Part shown: positions 1 to 5,471 of the stretch, one piece after another
Layout of the letters: every line of letters starts with the position of its first letter
How positions within the stretch are numbered: the stretch's first letter is position 1
Assembly (NCBI GenBank): GCA_028685295.1
Contig: JAQUEL010000054.1
Location: 1 to 13,467 of the forward strand
Direction: 5' to 3'
Length of the DNA: 13,467 nucleotides
From: a bacterium
GTDB lineage: Bacteria; UBP13; UBA5359
Translations under genes and position numbers: made by a program
The notes under the pieces: model-generated
Databases searched by the model: none
What the model saw: only the letters and a program-made list of their open reading frames with translations
Told to the model about the DNA's origin: nothing

Positions 1-323
1 ATGAGCCGGCTTACTACTTTGATCTATATGACAGAGATGGCCGGAAGGTGGAGTATACCGTGCCCAAGGCATCCGGCGGTCATGGCGGCGGCGATGAAAA
101 GCTTAGGCGGATGATCTTTGAAGGCGGTCTTCCCGATCCTTTAGGGCATCAAGCAGGGTCCTTTGCCGGAGCTGTATCTATTTTAATAGGCATAGCTGCC
201 AATAAATCTATCAAGGAGGGGCGGAATATCCGTATCAACGACCTTGTTCCTCTGGATAAATATCGGAAAGATCATGTGATAGCTCAGCCAGGAAAGCCTG
301 AGAACCGGCAGAGCCGAACATGA
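1..323 (+). CDS. Gfo/Idh/MocA-family oxidoreductase, C-terminal fragment (5' end outside window)
   Basis: The reading frame is open from the left edge (first full codon at position 3) to TGA at 321-323, giving about 106 residues. The visible part starts EPAYYFDLYDRDGRKVEY and contains GGHGGGDEKL, then GSFAGAVSILIGIAANKSI and IRINDLVPL. This GGHGGGD plus A-x-S-I-x-I-G-I-A-A-N-x-S-I plus I-x-I-x-D-L-V pattern is typical of the C-terminal domain of sugar dehydrogenases of this family, which act on inositol, hexuronates and related polyols with NAD(P). The Rossmann domain and catalytic Lys lie outside the window, so the substrate cannot be judged. The ATG at 48 is internal to the domain and is not the real start. 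The last 15 or so residues (KPENRQSRT) are past the usual end of the fold. The IclR gene 195 bp downstream may regulate it, but a promoter lies between them. Confidence 0.8.
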   Translation, partial: EPAYYFDLYDRDGRKVEYTVPKASGGHGGGDEKLRRMIFEGGLPDPLGHQAGSFAGAVSILIGIAANKSIKEGRNIRINDLVPLDKYRKDHVIAQPGKPENRQSRT

Positions 324-334
324 TCCTCGCCTGA

Positions 335-451
335 ATATCCGTACTGAAATCAGCAGCCTTTATCAAAGAGAAACCCTTGTTTAAAGAAGAGGTGATAATA
401 GATATCCTGGTCGATGCCCGGGCTGTGCTTAGCTTGCCATGTATGGAGTAA
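335..451 (+). pseudogene. Possible relic reading frame downstream of the dehydrogenase
   Basis: An ATG at 320 overlaps the dehydrogenase stop (ATGA), but its frame hits TGA at 332-334 after four codons. The same frame then stays open to TAA at 449-451 and reads protein-like, with stretches such as AFIKEKPLFKEEVIIDILVD and ARAVLSLPCME. The ATGA overlap followed by an immediate stop could mean that a translationally coupled downstream gene was lost, leaving a remnant. I do not recognise the family. It is short enough to be chance. Nothing else convincing was seen between 324 and 455. Confidence 0.2.
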
Positions 452-455
452 TGTA

Positions 456-484
456 TTGACAACATATTCAACCGGTTGTATAAT
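456..484 (+). promoter_or_regulatory. Consensus sigma-70/sigma-A promoter for the IclR gene
   Basis: TTGACA at 456-461 and TATAAT at 479-484 are perfect -35 and -10 hexamers separated by exactly 17 bp. A transcript would be expected to start near 490-492, leaving a leader of about 28-40 nt before the IclR start codons. The spacer holds the palindrome CAACCGGTTG (469-478), listed separately. Confidence 0.75.
469..478. promoter_or_regulatory. Palindromic candidate operator inside the promoter spacer
   Basis: CAACCGGTTG is a perfect 10-bp palindrome lying between the -35 and -10 hexamers and abutting the -10 box. A repressor bound here would block RNA polymerase. By position, autoregulation by the adjacent IclR-type regulator is the simplest idea. 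Which protein binds is an inference. Confidence 0.45.
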
Positions 485-503
485 TAAACTACAATGAACG
501 GCA

Positions 504-518
504 TTCAATAATATTGAA
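504..518. promoter_or_regulatory. Inverted repeat abutting the IclR start codon
   Basis: TTCAATA / A / TATTGAA is a perfect 7-bp inverted repeat around one central base, ending immediately before ATG 519. It lies just downstream of the predicted transcription start, so it could be a second operator or an RNA hairpin over the translation start. It is AT-rich, and chance is possible. Confidence 0.35.
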
Positions 519-1262
519 ATGGTGGCTAAAATGCAGATTATCGACAGGATATTTAATATTCTGGAATTTGTTGCTGAAGACCCTGATAATCCCAGGTCTT
601 TGAGTGAGATTGCGACTCAAAGCAGGCTTAATCCATCTACTTGCGCCAACATAACCAAAGGGCTTGTAGAACGGGGGTACCTGGAGCAGATTGCACCGAA
701 AAAGGGGTATATCCTCGGCCCTATGCCATATTATCTGGCTAGAAACGGTCAATATCGCAAGGACCTGGTCTCTCTGGCGCATCCTTTTATGAGCGAATTG
801 GCTGATTGCCTGCAGGAGGCAGTCCAGATAGCGGTTATGAGAGATACGAATATATTTATACTTCATCAGATACAAGGTAATCAGGCGCTACAGGTCAGAA
901 GTGATTTGTTAATGCATCATAATATCTATCAGACTGCCATGGGCAGGTTGCTGTTGGCGTTTTCTTCTGAAAAGCAAATAGAAAAGTATATTCTGGAACA
1001 TGGATTGCCCGGCAACGCCTGGCCGGAAGCCGGAACGGCAGAGGAACTCCATGCGGCCTTGCAAGAGATAAAATCATCCGGATGCAGTTATATAGTCAAA
1101 GATTCCCAGGTAGCCGGCGTGGCCTGTCCCATTCGGGAGAATGATAGGGTAATTGCGGCATTAGGTGTTTATTTACCGGCTTTTCGTTTTAAAGGAGAGC
1201 ATAAAGGCTTAATAATGGAGAAGCTTCATGATGCGGCTGTAGCTGTCAGCAGGCAGTTTTAA
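519..1262 (+). CDS. IclR-family transcriptional regulator
   Basis: The protein has 247 residues, the usual IclR length. The N-terminal winged helix-turn-helix covers about residues 5-70 (IIDRIFNILEF, then SLSEIATQSRLNPSTCANI and LVERGYLEQ). The C-terminal ligand-binding domain of about 80-247 includes the family-typical TAMGRLLLAF, GCSYIVKDSQVAGVACPI and VIAALGVYLP. IclR proteins are dimeric cytoplasmic repressors or activators that respond to small metabolites. The start is ambiguous. ATG 519 has no Shine-Dalgarno, while ATG 531 (MQIIDRI, the point where homologues normally begin) has GGTGG at 521-525 at a good distance; I slightly prefer 531. The gene follows a consensus promoter with a palindrome and is followed 37 bp later by two iron-sulfur protein genes on the same strand. 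Those genes, the upstream dehydrogenase and itself are the likely targets. The effector cannot be read from sequence. Confidence 0.9.
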   Translation: MVAKMQIIDRIFNILEFVAEDPDNPRSLSEIATQSRLNPSTCANITKGLVERGYLEQIAPKKGYILGPMPYYLARNGQYRKDLVSLAHPFMSELADCLQEAVQIAVMRDTNIFILHQIQGNQALQVRSDLLMHHNIYQTAMGRLLLAFSSEKQIEKYILEHGLPGNAWPEAGTAEELHAALQEIKSSGCSYIVKDSQVAGVACPIRENDRVIAALGVYLPAFRFKGEHKGLIMEKLHDAAVAVSRQF

Positions 1263-1299
1263 GAAGTGAGATAATTAAATACAGGAAGGAGTCTTTAGT

Positions 1300-2217
1300 A
1301 TGCAAGATCTTACTTTAGCGCTCAAGGAGCATGCCCGCAGTCAGGGAGCGGATCTGGTTGGTGTAGCACCGATAGAGCGCTTTTCGGAGGTGCCGCCGGA
1401 GCACAATCCCATCTCCATCTTCCCTGAGGCAAAATCGGTTTTAATGCTGGGACGACGTGTTTTAAGGGGTGCTTTGAGAGGGATGGAGGAAGGCACTAAT
1501 CTACATGATTACAGTGCTTATGGTTATAGCTGGCTTGAGAGGGATTTTATCCCGATGCTTGTTTATCGGGTGACACAGTTTTTAGAAGACAGAGGCTGGG
1601 AAGCGGTGCCTCTTTATCCCTACCCTGTGGAAGTTGTGCCGGAGGGCATACCCGTGGCTGCAGATAGGCCGGCACCCAACGTTACGATTGATTTTAATCT
1701 GGCGGCAGTGGCGGCGGGATTGGGCGAGATAGGTTACGCTGATATTTTTCTGTCGCCGCAATATGGGCCTAGGCAGCGTTTTGGTATGATTATCACTGAT
1801 GCTGATTTGGAAGCTGATCCACTCTTTGAGGGAACCGTCTGCGGTAAATGCGGCCAATGTGTCAATGATTGTCCGCTGGGAGCTATAGCCGGGGAAAAGG
1901 TCGTTGGCATTGCCGGCAAGAGCTTTACCGTTGCTGAGGTGGATTATGAAATGTGCGCACGCTGTAAGAACGGAGCCCTGCCCAATACCTTTCATCCGGA
2001 AGGTCATGCAGACCGCCTGGGAGCTCTCTGTATGAGAACATGCATCCATCAGTTGGAAGCAGCCGGCAAGGTAAAGGATAATTTTGGACAACCTTTCCGC
2101 AAGCGTACTGCCTGGAAGAGAGATAATCTGGGCAGGGTAGCCGTGCAGGGCGAACCTCTGCCTCAGGTGGGTTGTTTCGATGCTGGAAAGTCGGTGGCCG
2201 GGGGTGAGAATAAATGA
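1300..2217 (+). CDS. QueG/reductive dehalogenase-like 4Fe-4S protein, paralogue 1
   Basis: The protein has 305 residues and starts after AGGAAGGAG (1283-1291) at 8 nt spacing. The N-terminal part (ARSQGADLVGVAPIERFSEV, FPEAKSVLMLGRRVLRG) resembles the cobalamin/substrate domain of epoxyqueuosine reductase. AAVAAGLGEIGYADIFLSP followed by YGPRQRFGMIITDADLEADP matches the block before the clusters in QueG and RdhA. One canonical ferredoxin motif follows: C181, C184, C187, C191-P. A second, atypical set is C219, C222, C244 and C248 in place of the usual second cluster. The tail ends FRKRTAW. There is no twin-arginine signal or membrane segment, so it is predicted cytoplasmic. It is translationally coupled to a longer paralogue (ATGA at 2214). 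It lacks the QueG C-terminal repeats, so a queuosine role is unlikely. Cobalamin binding and substrate are unproven. Confidence 0.75.
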   Translation: MQDLTLALKEHARSQGADLVGVAPIERFSEVPPEHNPISIFPEAKSVLMLGRRVLRGALRGMEEGTNLHDYSAYGYSWLERDFIPMLVYRVTQFLEDRGWEAVPLYPYPVEVVPEGIPVAADRPAPNVTIDFNLAAVAAGLGEIGYADIFLSPQYGPRQRFGMIITDADLEADPLFEGTVCGKCGQCVNDCPLGAIAGEKVVGIAGKSFTVAEVDYEMCARCKNGALPNTFHPEGHADRLGALCMRTCIHQLEAAGKVKDNFGQPFRKRTAWKRDNLGRVAVQGEPLPQVGCFDAGKSVAGGENK

Positions 2218-3278
2218 AAACGGCAACGACCGGAAAGCTTACTTCCGCAAAGATAAAGGAGTGGGCGGCTGCATATGGCCTGGACGGATGTGCCGTCGGG
2301 CCGATGAGCCGCTGGGAGGGTGCGCCGCGGCAGATGGATCCACGCTTCATATTTCCGGAAGCCAGGTCGTTTATCGTAGTCATGGGGCGCATTCCCCGCG
2401 GTGTTTATCGTGGGATCGAAGAGGGTACTCATTGGCCCAATTACACTTTTTACGGTTACAACCGTCTCAATACACTCTTTATACAGAACGCTCTCTATGA
2501 TCTGGCCTGCCGCATAGAGGATACGGGATATGAGGCTGTGCCTCATTTTGCCGGTGGTCCGGAGATACAACCGGTAGAGCCGCAGTTACGGCAGAGTGCT
2601 CCGGCTCCTCAGGTAACGGCTCAGTTCCGTATTGCCGGGATTGCAGCCGGATTGGGGCAAACGGGACATTCCAAGGTCTTCTTGACCAAACGGTTAGGTC
2701 CCAGACAGCGGTTGGCCATGATTTTGACGGATGCTGAATTGGAATACGATTCGATTCAGGACCAGGATCTTTGCGATGAATGTATGCTTTGTCACGCTCA
2801 ATGCCCCGGGGCTGTTCCCGGCAAAGATGAGAAGATACATATAAATATAGAGGGGCATGATATTCACTGGGGAGATGTGCATATGGGCAAATGTACTCTG
2901 ACTCACCATGGCCTCAACAAAGAGATAGATCCCTTTCTACACCAGGATTTCCCCGGCCTGGATATAAAAGTGCGGGAGGCTGATGGAGTCAGCGAAGAAG
3001 AGGCCTATCGTTTGACGCATGTGCTGGCAGCCGGGAAGTTTCGCAAAACCAAACAGTTCCCGCGCGAACGGGCTATGGGCTTTACCGGAGCGGTAGGCTC
3101 AACCATTGGTTACCGGGCGCTGTGTGGCGCCAGGGGCTGTATTCGCGCCTGCATGATGCATTTGGAAAAGAAGAAGAAAATAGAAAATCTCTTCCATAAT
3201 ACGTTCCGTAAGCGGCCGATGTGGCATCTGCCCGAATCATTGAAAACAGCTCCCAGGCCGGAAGATCAGGTGGAATAG
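2214..3278 (+). CDS. QueG/reductive dehalogenase-like 4Fe-4S protein, paralogue 2
   Basis: The protein has 354 residues. Its ATG overlaps the stop of the preceding gene (ATGA), with GGGGGTGAG at 2200-2208 as ribosome binding site. It is clearly paralogous to its neighbour: FPEARSFIVVMGRIPRGVYRGIEEGT parallels the FPEAKS...RGMEEGT block, GIAAGLGQTGHSKVFL and LGPRQRLAMILTDAELEYD match the core, and both end with C-x3-C-x3-LE then FRKRxxW. The ferredoxin motif is C187, C190, C193, C197-P. Other cysteines are C227, C304, C309 and C313. About 50 extra residues lie between the first cluster and the C-terminal cysteines (an Asp/Glu/His-rich insert around 230-290). No signal peptide or transmembrane segment is seen. 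The pair may form a hetero-oligomer, which is inferred from coupling and divergence. Function is unknown; many databases would label both 'epoxyqueuosine reductase' on weak similarity. Confidence 0.72.
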   Translation: MKTATTGKLTSAKIKEWAAAYGLDGCAVGPMSRWEGAPRQMDPRFIFPEARSFIVVMGRIPRGVYRGIEEGTHWPNYTFYGYNRLNTLFIQNALYDLACRIEDTGYEAVPHFAGGPEIQPVEPQLRQSAPAPQVTAQFRIAGIAAGLGQTGHSKVFLTKRLGPRQRLAMILTDAELEYDSIQDQDLCDECMLCHAQCPGAVPGKDEKIHINIEGHDIHWGDVHMGKCTLTHHGLNKEIDPFLHQDFPGLDIKVREADGVSEEEAYRLTHVLAAGKFRKTKQFPRERAMGFTGAVGSTIGYRALCGARGCIRACMMHLEKKKKIENLFHNTFRKRPMWHLPESLKTAPRPEDQVE

Positions 3279-3292
3279 AGGAAAGGAAGCCT

Positions 3293-3329
3293 GAAGGCGC
3301 CGAGAGTGGGTACTTATCGGCAAGCCTTC
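3293..3329 (+). promoter_or_regulatory. Leader hairpin A upstream of gap (bulged stem)
   Basis: GAAGGCGCCGA (3293-3303) pairs with TCGGC (3317-3321) and GCCTTC (3324-3329), leaving an AA bulge at 3322-3323 and a 13-nt loop. It is 11 bp in total, GC-rich, with no following T run. It lies 15 bp after the upstream stop codon and is the first of four consecutive dyads before gap. It could be a 3' end stabiliser of the upstream mRNA or part of a structured leader. Confidence 0.4.
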
Positions 3330-3335
3330 TACATA

Positions 3336-3357
3336 CACTGATATGGATATATCAGTG
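3336..3357 (+). promoter_or_regulatory. Leader hairpin B upstream of gap
   Basis: CACTGATAT (3336-3344), loop GGAT, ATATCAGTG (3349-3357) form a perfect 9-bp stem with a 4-nt loop. Its last base is the first base of the next palindrome, so the two dyads abut without a spacer. No U-run follows directly. Confidence 0.5.
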
Positions 3358-3386
3358 CTCTTTTCGGGTTATAACCCGAAAAGAGC
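3357..3386. promoter_or_regulatory. Perfect 30-bp palindrome upstream of gap
   Basis: The left arm GCTCTTTTCGGGTTA (3357-3371) and right arm TAACCCGAAAAGAGC (3372-3386) are exact reverse complements with no spacer. As RNA it would fold into a very stable hairpin and could end transcription from either side. However, the downstream sequence ATGTTTGGCC is not a T-tract, so it is a poor canonical intrinsic terminator. As DNA it has the symmetry of an operator for a dimeric repressor. It falls between the iron-sulfur gene pair and the gap-por operon. Confidence 0.6.
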
Positions 3387-3407
3387 ATGTTTGGCCGTCG
3401 TTGTCCA

Positions 3408-3435
3408 GGGGTATCATCGATAGGGATGATACCCC
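3408..3435 (+). terminator. Hairpin D: possible attenuator/terminator just before the gap ribosome binding site
   Basis: GGGGTATCATC (3408-3418), loop GATAGG, GATGATACCCC (3425-3435) form a perfect 11-bp stem followed by C and CTTTATTT, a modest U-rich stretch. It ends 10 nt before the AAAGGAGG of gap. Possible roles are a leaky terminator from the upstream operon, an attenuator for gap-por, or a 5' stabiliser of the gap mRNA. The sequence does not decide among these. Confidence 0.45.
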
Positions 3436-3445
3436 CTTTATTTGC

Positions 3446-3453
3446 AAAGGAGG
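3446..3453 (+). promoter_or_regulatory. Strong ribosome binding site fixing the gap start
   Basis: AAAGGAGG lies 8 nt before ATG 3462. The frame is open further upstream (an ATG at 3387), but the upstream codons cover the hairpin and this ribosome binding site, and the encoded residues are unrelated to GAPDH. So 3462 is the real start. Confidence 0.85.
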
Positions 3454-3461
3454 ACAACGGT

Positions 3462-4472
3462 ATGGCGATGAAAGTGGGAATTAACGGGTTCGGCCGCATA
3501 GGACGTCTGATATTCAGGGCTGGTTTAGATGAGGAAGATCTGGAATTTGTAGCCATAAACGATGTGGCGGATGCTGAAACTCTGGCTTACCTGCTGCAAT
3601 TCGATTCCGTTCATGGCGGATTCATGGGAGAAATTGAAGCAAAAGACGGTTCCATCATGGTAGACGGCAAGGAAATAGAGGTGCTGAGGGAAAGAGATCC
3701 GGGCAAACTGCCATGGAGTGAGATGGGGGTAGATCTGGTAATAGAAGCCACTGGTTTTTTTGAATCACGGGAAAAGAGTCTGCCGCATATCGAGGGCGGA
3801 GGTGCTAAAAAGGTTATCATTACCTCCCCGGCCAAGGGTGCTGACTTGACCTGTGTCATAGGGGTTAATGAGAATCTCTATGATCCACAAAAGCATATGG
3901 TCGTCTCCACTGCTTCTTGTACTACCAATGCTCTAGCTGTGCCGCTGAAGGTCATCAATGATCGATTAGGTGTAATGAAGGGCTTTATTAATACGGCCCA
4001 TTCTTATACTAACAGCCAGGCTCTGCTGGATTCGCCCAAGGGCAAGCTGCGCCGCAGCCGGGCGGCGGCCGTTAACCTGGTTCCTACCAGTACGGGAGCA
4101 GCCCGCACTATCGGCCTGGTTATTCCGGAGCTGGAGGGTAAGATGGATGGCTTGGCTGTCAGGACTCCCACGCCGGCCGGCTCGATTATCGATATCACCT
4201 GTCAGGTCGGCCGGGAAAGCAGCGTCGATGAGATCAACAATATGCTTATGGATGCCTCCTTGCAGGAAGGTATGGAGGATGTGCTTTTTGTTGCTAACCA
4301 GGAACTGGTATCCAGTGATATTGTAGGCTCGTATTACAGCAGTATCATTGATGCTCCATCTACTATGGTCCTGGGAGATATGGTCAAGGTAATGGCCTGG
4401 TATGATAACGAATGGGGGTACTCCTGCCGTGTAGTGGATATGGCTCTGATTATGGAAGAGAAGGGCATCTGA
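3462..4472 (+). CDS. gap: Glyceraldehyde-3-phosphate dehydrogenase (phosphorylating, NAD(P)-dependent)
   Basis: The 336-residue protein is full length for class I GAPDH. It interconverts glyceraldehyde-3-phosphate and 1,3-bisphosphoglycerate in cytoplasmic glycolysis/gluconeogenesis. The Rossmann NAD motif is VGINGFGRIGRLIFR near the N-terminus, with the ND dinucleotide at the end of strand 2 (FVAINDVAD). The catalytic loop STASCTTNALAVPLK carries C153, and H180 lies in HSYTNSQ (the usual HAYTNDQ). The phosphate-binding segment is VPTSTGAARTIGLVIPEL, and YDNEWGYSCRVVDM is at the C-terminus. Slight deviations (SYTNSQ; TPTPAGSIIDITC where TVSVVD is common) suggest a non-standard subfamily but leave all catalytic residues intact. 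It is the first gene of the POR operon, 1 bp upstream of porG, behind an elaborate hairpin leader. No pgk, tpi or cggR-like regulator is adjacent. Confidence 0.95.
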   Translation: MAMKVGINGFGRIGRLIFRAGLDEEDLEFVAINDVADAETLAYLLQFDSVHGGFMGEIEAKDGSIMVDGKEIEVLRERDPGKLPWSEMGVDLVIEATGFFESREKSLPHIEGGGAKKVIITSPAKGADLTCVIGVNENLYDPQKHMVVSTASCTTNALAVPLKVINDRLGVMKGFINTAHSYTNSQALLDSPKGKLRRSRAAAVNLVPTSTGAARTIGLVIPELEGKMDGLAVRTPTPAGSIIDITCQVGRESSVDEINNMLMDASLQEGMEDVLFVANQELVSSDIVGSYYSSIIDAPSTMVLGDMVKVMAWYDNEWGYSCRVVDMALIMEEKGI

Positions 4473-4473
4473 T

Positions 4474-5037
4474 ATGCTGGAAATAAGGTGGCACGGCCGC
4501 GGCGGGCAGGGGGTGGTGACGGCAGCTAAAATACTGGCTGCTGCTTCTCTTCGTGAAAAGAAGTATTTCCAGGCTTTCCCCGAGTTTGGCCCTGAGCGCC
4601 GGGGAGCGCCGTTACAGGCCTTTACTCGGATTGATACGATCCCTATAAGAATATATTCACATGTAACCATGCCTGATGCTGTAGTGGTAGTAGATGATAC
4701 ACTGATCGGCCATACTCCATTGACGGAGGGGCTATCGGAAGAGAGCCTGCTGATAGTTAATTATAATCGCTCTCCCGGCGAATTGAGAAGCAGGTTGAAA
4801 ATGCAGACGGGACGTCTTTTTACTGTTAGGGCTACAGAGATCAGCCTGGCCAATATCGGGCGCCCAGTTACCAATACCGCCATGCTCGGTGCTTTGCTCA
4901 GTGTATGTCCGGCTGTTTCCTGCCGGGCGGTGGAAGAGGAGATATGCTATACGCTGGCCGGCAAAATAAAGCCTGAATTGCTGGAGGCCAATATCCTTTC
5001 TTTCAAGGAGGCCTTCCGGGAGGTGAAGGGAGAATGA
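4474..5037 (+). CDS. porG: Pyruvate:ferredoxin oxidoreductase, gamma subunit
   Basis: The 187-residue protein has the family-typical length and the GRGGQGVVTAAKILA signature (Gly-rich GRGGQG at residues 8-13). FQAFPEFGPERRGAPLQAF (the 'PEFG.ER.GAP' block) and GRPVTNTAMLGALL follow. This subunit holds the domain that closes over the CoA/TPP active site in four-subunit POR/VOR enzymes, which oxidatively decarboxylate pyruvate to acetyl-CoA with ferredoxin reduction. The ATG is 1 bp after the gap stop, with AGAAGGG (4459-4465) inside gap as ribosome binding site. The 3' end overlaps porD by ATGA. The gene order G-D-A-B is that of archaeal and anaerobic bacterial POR. Confidence 0.93.
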   Translation: MLEIRWHGRGGQGVVTAAKILAAASLREKKYFQAFPEFGPERRGAPLQAFTRIDTIPIRIYSHVTMPDAVVVVDDTLIGHTPLTEGLSEESLLIVNYNRSPGELRSRLKMQTGRLFTVRATEISLANIGRPVTNTAMLGALLSVCPAVSCRAVEEEICYTLAGKIKPELLEANILSFKEAFREVKGE

Positions 5038-5471
5038 AAGAGCAAGACGATATGTGCCATATCTACGAGGCTGATTGTCGTCAGGAATATGGTGGTGAAA
5101 AGGTTGGTTGGAGGAAATTACCTATGGGCGCCGTCATCACCGAACCTGGTAGCGCTCAACGTTATACCACCGGCAATTGGCGGGCAGAGAGAGCCGTATG
5201 GCTGGAGGATAAATGCATCCAATGCTTCTTTTGCTGGGTACATTGCCCTGATAATGCCATTATAGCCGTAGACGGGCAGGTGAGAGGCATAGATTATTTT
5301 TTCTGCAAGGGCTGTGGTATCTGCGACCAGGTGTGCCCGGTAGATGCCATATATATGATACCTGAAAGCGATATTGAGGCTACAGAGCGGACGGAGGTGG
5401 CTCCCGGCGATAGTATCAGGAGCCTGGAACCTGACGGTGTGGATGCCGCTAGAAAGGAGGGCGGCCAATGA
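5034..5471 (+). CDS. porD: Pyruvate:ferredoxin oxidoreductase, delta subunit (2x[4Fe-4S])
   Basis: The protein has 145 residues. The N-terminal TGNWRAERAVWLEDKC region is the POR delta hallmark. Two complete ferredoxin motifs follow: C61, C64, C67, C71-P (CIQCFFCWVHCP) and C91, C94, C97, C101-P (CKGCGICDQVCP). They hold two [4Fe-4S] clusters that pass electrons from the TPP site to external ferredoxin. The protein is longer than the usual ~100 residues, with about 35 extra N-terminal residues and about 35 after the second cluster. An internal ATG at 5124 (MGAVITEPG) would give a more typical length, but GGAGGTG at 5019-5025 and the ATGA overlap favour 5034. The stop overlaps the porA start by ATGA. 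Confidence 0.92.
   Translation: MKEQDDMCHIYEADCRQEYGGEKVGWRKLPMGAVITEPGSAQRYTTGNWRAERAVWLEDKCIQCFFCWVHCPDNAIIAVDGQVRGIDYFFCKGCGICDQVCPVDAIYMIPESDIEATERTEVAPGDSIRSLEPDGVDAARKEGGQ

Noticed and set aside
235-471. Minus-strand 78-codon frame before the IclR gene
   Set aside because: It overlaps the end of the dehydrogenase and the consensus promoter, has no ribosome binding site and low-complexity Ser/Ile composition.
1582-2392. Minus-strand frames opposite the QueG/RdhA-like pair
   Set aside because: They are shadows of two real genes with conserved Fe-S motifs on the plus strand.
1300-3278. Calling the iron-sulfur pair true reductive dehalogenases (RdhA)
   Set aside because: No twin-arginine signal, no RdhB membrane anchor gene, and the second cluster motif is not the RdhA one.
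3293-3357. Cyclic-di-GMP (GEMM-like) riboswitch suggested by GAGAGTGGG and GGCAAGCCT
   Set aside because: Only these short pieces match; the conserved core and second helix of the class are not present, so I call it only an unassigned hairpin leader.
3387-3461. In-frame upstream extension of GAPDH from ATG 3387
   Set aside because: It would place the strong AAAGGAGG and an 11-bp hairpin inside the coding region, and its residues have no GAPDH similarity; ATG 3462 begins exactly at the conserved VGINGFGRIGR.
3966-4670. Minus-strand open frame opposite gap and porG
   Set aside because: Antisense to strongly conserved catalytic coding sequence, with no ribosome binding site or recognisable protein.
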